Origin: Straminergon stramineum
Taxonomy: Eukaryota > Streptophyta > Bryopsida > Hypnales > Calliergonaceae
Length of the DNA stretch: 64,000 nucleotides
Assembly: GCA_963920665.1 (NCBI GenBank)
Contig: OY987271.1
Coordinates: 4,652,501-4,716,500 of the forward strand
Direction: 5' to 3'
Shown: piece by piece, positions 57,236 through 64,000 of the stretch
Numbering within the stretch: the first letter of the stretch is position 1
Layout of the letters: every line of letters starts with the position of its first letter
Notes under the pieces: model-generated
Seen by the model: only the letters and a program-made list of their open reading frames with translations
Database searches by the model: none
What the model was told of the DNA's origin: nothing
Program-made: the position numbers and the translations under genes

Positions 57236-58517
57236 AACTTAAGTTCGCTGTGGATATTGAGTATTGGTTTTTGTAGGTTTATGGCAAATAGTTTTTTTGA
57301 GATTTGTACCTAGAATGGTGCTAATATTTTCTTGACTGCACTTTGTGCTACAAAGTTGCAAGGGTGGGACTAAATCCTGATTTGGGGGAAAAGAAAACTC
57401 AATGTGATCAAAATATCAGATTGGATGCAATCATGTGAGAAATGAAAACCAATTCAATTGCAATGTAGAATAAGAATTGAAAGAGGAGGCTAGGGAGTGG
57501 TGTCATTTCATTACTTACAAGATAACTCTACTGACCTCAAAATTGAAATTTGGATGAGCAACTGGTTTGCATTGGCCAAGAGATTTTTCTTCGAACGCTT
57601 TGGTGAGGTTGTAATTTGCCTTGGACCTCTCAATCCTTCACTCTGTTCGCTGTAATTTTGCAACTCTGAATATATGATTTTTTTTTCTCCAAAGATGAAA
57701 TGACATGTCTTCTCAGTGTGATAAAAAATTCAAATCTTTTGGTGAAAAATCAAAATGACTGTTAATTTTTAAGGAAAAAGTGAAGAAAATTCATCTCAAA
57801 TAAAAAGTTTAGCTCAAAAAAATTGAAATTTTCACCATCCGTATATATTATGATGTGCATCACCTCAATACCATATAACCAAAGTTACCTTGTCATTATA
57901 AATTAATAAAATTGACAAGCCATGGACATAGGGCCAAAGTTCTAATTATTTAGTTTTTTTGAATTTTTGAATTGGAGTAGAAACTAAAATTGATAAACCT
58001 CATCTTGTTAATTGAGACAAATTCAAAAAATATCATTTTTTAGTTAAAATTCACATCAAGAGAATAAAAGAAGAATTGGTTAGAATACACTACAAAGGTG
58101 ATTTGTGGATTTAAGCATCTTTGTTTGAAAAGTCTATAATTCCATAGTGAGAGAATATACAATATTATTAACTAAAAATGCATTCAAGCAACTCTCCTTC
58201 CAAAATTTGGATGATAATCTAACAATAGAAAATAGACTTTCGCTCTAATTCCAAAGGAAACATGGTTGGAGAAAGATTGTAGATTTAGAACTTTCGAAGC
58301 ATATGTTTTTTGGCTTTATAAAAATTTATACATAGATTCTTCTTTCTTGCAACCTTTTCTTTTATTTCTATATAACCAATTAAAAACCTTGCATGGATTT
58401 CATAAAGCATTGGGTAACCAAATTAATCACATAACCAAGAAAAAAATTTCATCATGTTCTGATATATTTCATCCATTTTATACAGCTCCCAAGATATGTT
58501 CTTGAAAACACTCATCA
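57236..58517. other. 3' flank of FTA and AT-rich intergenic DNA
   Basis: The first 150-200 bases are probably the 3' untranslated region. The rest is AT-rich with chance frames (for example 58266-58505) and no recognised element. Confidence 0.5.
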
Positions 58518-58522
58518 TCCAT

Positions 58523-59833
58523 TATCATGGCCCTAGTAACACTTTACAGCTCCAAGCGGCCTTTAGAAGCCCTTCACAACTTTCTAGGTTCACTATGCTT
58601 CAATTGCAATATCACTTGGGTCACAACTAACTAACATTGCACATGCCACGCACCTAAAGTATTAGTTTTCATTTCCAACTCATATTGCTAAGTCCTTGAC
58701 CTTGGGACTACTAACACACGCTCCATACGTCACACCTGACATGTTACTTGGTGACATGGGGCGGAACTTCCATATCACTATGCAAGGACTAGTGTGTAGT
58801 ACTATTCACCATAATCTTAACCACCTTGGAGTGTCACCCCACTCTACACTTGGCCCATTGTGCATTTGTTATTTTCACACCAAAACCAGTTGGGACTTAC
58901 AACTCATGACACATTGAAGATAGCCTAGCAAGGAGTGGGATTCCATCCAATCGGTGCTATGGGATACACACAAGTGTCCCATGGTGCCTTGAAGCTTGGG
59001 GTGAAGTTGCATTACCAACCTTGAGTCATTGGGACTGACCAAGGCTCCAAAAGAAAAAGAGAAGGGAGACTATTGGACTTATATGAAATTAGAAGATGAA
59101 CTAGCAGAGCTTCTTGTTCTATAATGATTAGTACTTCCCGCCTACCACATGAAGTGTTAACCTCAACACTGTAGCTTAGGTAGCTCTCTTTTTCTATATG
59201 TACGCGTCTTGTAGGAATAGTGTTAACTAGTATTCTCAATATTAACAACAATAGTGCACTTTGTACTCGGATATATATACACGACGAATAGATGTTGATG
59301 GACTATTCACTTGTCCCATTTGAACAAGACCTTACAAAGTTATGGCCCTCCAAAGATTTGGATTCACTGGAAGCAATATCATGCCTTCACCACAGCCTTT
59401 ATCTTGGCCATAACTTTAGGCTCGTAGCTTATAACCTCATAATTCTTCACATTCTATCTTACTTCTCTTCATAGCTTTTCAATGATATGCTACATGACAT
59501 ACTTTCTTGAGTGGTTCCTTGGGAATCCCTCATTCCTAGCTCTTAAGTGCCTTGGTGCCACTAGTACACCTCCAACTTTGAAAGTCCATAACTTCTAACC
59601 AACTAGTTCAAATCATGCGTTCTTTAGATATTTAGAAGCTTCTTTTCAAGATCTTTCCAATCATGTATGACATGTTACCATTCTATTTTAATTTGGGGCA
59701 CAATAGCACCATGTTTGTTGGAGAGTCTCACATTTTTCCTTTCTTAGACTATTGTAAGGCTTGGGAATTCACCCCCAAGTTCCCCTTGCTCATTAAGGCA
59801 CTCCGGACATCCCAAGGAGATAGGGGCATGACA
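58523..59833 (-). mobile_element. Solo LTR, copy 2
   Basis: This 1311-bp block is the reverse-strand relative of 4812-6128. Read on the minus strand it begins TGTCATGCCCC and ends CATGATA. It is flanked by perfect 5-bp duplications TCCAT at 58518-58522 and 59834-59838, which fixes both ends. No internal domain is attached, so it is a solo LTR left by recombination. Open frames inside it (such as 58696-58917) are chance. Confidence 0.8.
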
Positions 59834-59838
59834 TCCAT

Positions 59839-61847
59839 GCACCAAATGTCAACTCTCAAAAATATTGAAGTTGGGTAGATAAGAAGGCAACAAGTGGTTG
59901 GAGAGTTATGTTAGTAGCTTGTAGCTTTTTTTTCCATATTGAAAGACATAAGTGTTTGAATTCAACATTGAATCAAGAAATATTGACCTCAAGAAATGTG
60001 AAATTCAATTTCATTTCAATATTGATTCTATAGTAGCACCAAATGTGATATTCAAATAATATTGAAGTTGGCATTGAAGTCCATTAGAAGTTCATTATTA
60101 TTATGCTATAATTTATCAAATCAATATAATTTCAATTTTTTGGTCAACTGAAGTCTCTAAAAACCATTTGCATTTATGATATTTTATTAAAAATACATTA
60201 AAAATTTAGCAATAAAGACTATTCCATTTTTATTCATTAAATATATACATAAATATAAATAATATATTCATATAAAATAAATATTAAATTTTTAAAATTG
60301 GAAAATCTAAAACTTTCAAAAAAAATTATTTTGTATATTAGAAGTTAAGAAAATTAAGAAAAATAAAACTTACATATTTACAAATATTACAATATTACAA
60401 TATTTTAAGTTTTAAAATTTAAAATTTTTTCATCAATAGTTTTATGGAGAGCAATGATGTTCAAATATAATAACAACATTACCTCTTCTATTTGTGCAAA
60501 ATATATAGAAAATTATTATTTTTATGTGAAATTTCAAGTTTATAATGAAACTACATGCTTCTTATACAATTCAATGTTCACAACTTCCTTCCCTTTGTCC
60601 TTAGGTTACCAACTACTCGCATGTTTAAGCTAGTCCAACAATAATTCTTCTTTTATTATTGCATTGAATAATGTAGGAAACATTTTGATTCCAAATTAAT
60701 TAATAATGGGTTCAATATTGACTCTAAATTAGACTTCATGAATATTGCGTACATGAAGTGTTAGTTGCCAAGAAACCTAATTCATTGCTTCATTTCAACA
60801 AAAGAAAGATGCTTTGCATTAACAGAAGCTATATATAGGGGAAATTGAGTAGAAACTTCTTTGAAAACTAATCCACTACTATATGGACACTACTTATCTT
60901 AATACAATTTTTTGTTTTTGAATAAATTCCACATATTAGAATATTCTACAAGATTTTTTTCCATTCTTCTATCATGAAAAAAGAGATTAAGCTATTAAGG
61001 GCAATTATTCATACAATTATCTATCACCATGCCTACTCTACAACTTTGGTATTTATCAATCAAAATCGTTACAAGAGAATAGTGTCAATTCATACAATTT
61101 TCTGTCTATTTGGACATGTGAATTTGGACATTTTTCTCTCAATTGGAATAGAGTTAGTCCTTTCGATCTTGTCAATTTAGACGCCATTACCTTGTAGTGA
61201 ATTGTGACCTTAAAACTTCATCAAGGGATTAATGATCTCCAAATTAGCTAAATTAGCTTGGTTTTTATATAAAAAAAACTTATGTGAAATTTACATTATA
61301 GAAATTCTCCTTGAAATGAACTTTTAACAACAATGTTGCACAACTCATTGACAAAAGATTGCAAAACTCTTTTTTCATCCACTTTAGCAATAGCATTGAT
61401 CTCATAGGAACCTAGGGAATTCTAATCCAATAGCCCCAAAGCACCCTAGGGCCATTAATTGAAGTGTGGAAGCCACATGCATATCCTTGCCATTCATTTT
61501 GCAAGGATTAGGGTTTGGGGGTGTTGTTCCATTTTAGTTCCTTTAGCACCATTTGTTTTTAGTTTCTCTAGTGTTTCACATTATTTGTTTTGTATGTACT
61601 TTATGGCTTTAGGATATTTTTTCTTTTCATGCCTTCATGGTACCATCCCTTCCCTCCCTCATACAAGACTCTCAAGATGCACACCTGGAATTATATTGTA
61701 ATGATTGTTGTTCAAAAACTACTTCCTTCCACTTTGCTTTAATTGTGTAACATTGACACCTTTTGTAATCTTGGAAGTGTTACTTCCTTCAATTCCTTTT
61801 TGCTATGAAAATCTTAGAGGTGTTGATTACCCTAAACCCCAAACCTT
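59839..61847. other. AT-rich intergenic DNA, no gene recognised
   Basis: Very AT-rich (especially 60.2-60.5 kb) with short chance frames only. Confidence 0.5.
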
Positions 61848-62020
61848 GTCTAAGTTGATGGATTTTGTTGGACATCCAATGTAACAACCTGTGATTTTAT
61901 GTCAACAATGACATTTAATGTAACATGTAGTGTCATTGAAGATGTTTCACTGGTTGTCATTGTTGACATAAAAACATGGGTTGTTACTTTGGATGTCCAA
62001 CAAAATCCGTCAACTTAGAC
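61848..62020. mobile_element. 173-bp long-arm hairpin element
   Basis: Arms of about 66 bp at 61848-61913 and 61955-62020 are inverted copies with a handful of mismatches, starting GTCTAAGTTGATGGATTTTG. Only about 40 bp separate them, so transcripts would form a long, almost continuous stem. There is no coding frame. It is a MITE or a small-RNA hairpin locus. Confidence 0.65.
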
Positions 62021-64000
62021 ATGGGAAAATACTAATTTTTTATAGTATTGTGTCTCTTACATTCATTGCAATTGAAAAATGATGCTAGTTTGACTACCTC
62101 ACTTTAGGCATTTTGCAAGAGCTATCTTGACCACATTTCAAGATTAGCAATTGTTAAAATAAGTGATGCTTAAGTTTGCTTCAATATGTGTTGTTTGATC
62201 TTGCTCTTGTTTTCCATCAATTTGTGCTCTTTGCTTACTTTTGTGAGTTTCCGTATCTATCATTATTGTTGGGATTAGCTCATTGAAGGTCCAAGTTTTC
62301 AATCATTAGGAAAAGTTTAAGGTCAAAAGGTAAAGTGGAGTGGGGAATCCAACGCCCCGTCTCCTACAACTGGCACAAGGGCAAAAAAGACAAACAAAGT
62401 GAAGATGGCAGAAGGCTGAAAGAATGAGAGAATGACAAGGGGAAAGACAATTTGAAGGAAGGAAGTGAAAGTAGATAAGGTAGGGGTGAAATCCCCAAAT
62501 CTTACTTAAGCCCTTAGATTTAAAATTAGGTGATCACCACGAGATTAAGCGTGAGCTGTAAGATGTAGGATGTAAAGGGTAGCTCAACTTTGGAGGATGG
62601 TATGACGCGTCCTTAGGATTAGCCTCGTAGGTAGAGGTAGGGTTAGTTGGGCCACCATGATACGTAGGGAGAATAGAGTGGAAAGAAAAGAAGAGAGGAG
62701 GAAAGAAATAGGACGAAGCCACCGAATAAACCCTTGTGTTAAATTATTTTATGATTAGAATGGTGGTTCGTTGTATTCCAACACGGGAGTTCATGGCGGA
62801 GGAGGGAGAGCTTTCGATGGGCGCGATCAACGATTCAAATTCCGAGGTATGAGTTAAACCTTTCCCAACTCTTCCAAGGCCCATAATTAGTGATTAGTAA
62901 CTATGGCCGAGGCCTACCCCTAGGTCAAATACTTAGGACTATAGGTCAAGTCATTTCCTAGGATAGAAATTTGAAGAGGAAGACCATAGCTTTCCGAAAC
63001 CCTAAGGCACATCCAAATCAGGTCCAAAATAAGGAAGTTATCACCAGATGAAGGTTACAATTGATTTGAATGAAGAATAGTTAGACCTAAGGATTAGAAG
63101 CGAATTAAAAAGATTAAGAGGAGACTATCAATTAGGGTCCAAGGCCGAAGAGAAAGGTCAATTCTGAATTATAGATTAGAAGAAATTAGTAGATGAAGTT
63201 TAGATAAGGTTCGGATGAGAAATTCGTGGGAATCCCAATTAGGGCCAAACTCTAGATCTAGGTAGGAACAGGTTTCTTGATACATCCCTAAAAATTTCGG
63301 ATCTTTTTGAATTAGGGAGCTAGGTTCAATTGATGGATGAAGTTTAAGGAACCGAGTAGCGATTAAACTTCATCCACCCATAACTTTGGCTAGGAAGGTT
63401 GGATAGGGTTGAGTTTTATGTTTTTAGAAATGGAAAAAGATGAAATAGAGATTTATAAGGTTAATTTTGCCGTGACATAGGTTCCATCCAAACATACAAT
63501 GGGCCATCCATTCAGTCGACCAAAACACTAGAAGTAGATTAAGCAAATCTTGTGAATTTGGGACCACTTAGGCACTTAGTGAAAAGATCCATTGCTTGGA
63601 AGGCACAATGGACCATGCTTAGACATCCAAAGGTAGGATTCACTTAGCCAAACCCTAGAACCTGGTTGTGTTCGCGATTTACCAAAGGTGGGTAAATTGG
63701 TGCTCATACATTGCTGGTACCTTGCATGTGGAAATTATAGAGCTTTCGGATTTCTTCTATCTATGCTAGTTGCATCATCTGAGATCTTAAGTCGTCATTT
63801 AAATACATTCACTGTGGATGTGTAGTATATCACTCACACTATATCAGATACTCCACCTCATGAAATGTTTCCTATCCTTCCTAATATTGCAGTTCTCCAA
63901 GCAATGAAAGTGGAGAAAGTAGATCCTGTCACAAAGTTGTCTAGTGAATCGGAAGAAGAGTTGTCTAACTCAATGCTTGCAAAGCAAACATGTTGTATAC
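62021..64000. other. Unassigned, possibly retroelement LTR-like DNA
   Basis: From about 62340 the sequence changes to a purine-rich, more balanced composition with a polyadenylation-like AATAAA near 62724. Phrases such as GGTTTCTTGATACATCCC are reminiscent of plant gypsy LTRs. I found no matching second copy, target duplication or protein domain in the window, so it remains unassigned. Confidence 0.3.

Noticed and set aside
58696..58917. Plus-strand frame with a peptide resembling the frame at 5660-5989
   Set aside because: The resemblance comes from both lying in copies of the same LTR, not from a conserved gene.

Overview
The window is nuclear DNA of a land plant. The evidence is plant-type gene families (germin-like proteins, VPS16/VACUOLELESS1, plant-type ARP4, the shared farnesyl/geranylgeranyltransferase alpha subunit), short introns with GT-AG borders, telo-box-like promoter motifs, very AT-rich intergenic DNA and many small inverted-repeat transposons. 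Intronless germin-like genes and the unusual intronless kinase pair make me lean towards a bryophyte, probably a moss. That is an inference from gene style, not a proof.

Layout. (1) 0.3-10 kb: two paralogous intronless germin-like genes on +, each with a TATA box and a related promoter. They are separated by AT-rich DNA, a 1.3-kb solo LTR, two head-to-tail 216-bp-class TTAA elements and a GC-rich 931-bp terminal-inverted-repeat element in the promoter of the second gene. (2) 11.8-17.8 kb, minus: VPS16, rebuilt here as 15 exons (837 aa). (3) 18-23 kb: repeats. (4) 23.1-30.3 kb, minus: ARP4, rebuilt as 19 coding exons (438 aa), with several copies of one MITE family in its introns. It is divergently paired, across about 410 bp, with (5) an intronless Arc1p/EMAPII-like tRNA-binding protein at 30.7-31.7 kb on +. 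(6) 32-39 kb: repeats and an unassigned GC-richer block. (7) 39-52.5 kb: a direct segmental duplication of about 4.4 kb, each copy holding one intronless non-RD protein kinase gene with its promoter and 3' region. (8) 54.7-57.2 kb, +: farnesyl/geranylgeranyltransferase alpha subunit, 5 coding exons (327 aa). (9) 57-64 kb: repeats, including a second solo LTR and a long hairpin element.

The single-copy genes serve unrelated housekeeping jobs (vacuolar tethering, chromatin remodelling, tRNA delivery, protein prenylation). The two duplicated pairs (germin-like, kinase) are the kind of extracellular and signalling families that expand in plants. I see no operon-like functional cluster.

The most unusual content is the mobile DNA. 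A set of non-autonomous elements starts with CCC(C)T/CCCC and is flanked by TTAA. Two of them sit only in the second kinase segment, and the first segment preserves the matching sites without the element. TTAA targeting with such ends is a piggyBac-like signature, which would be noteworthy in a plant.
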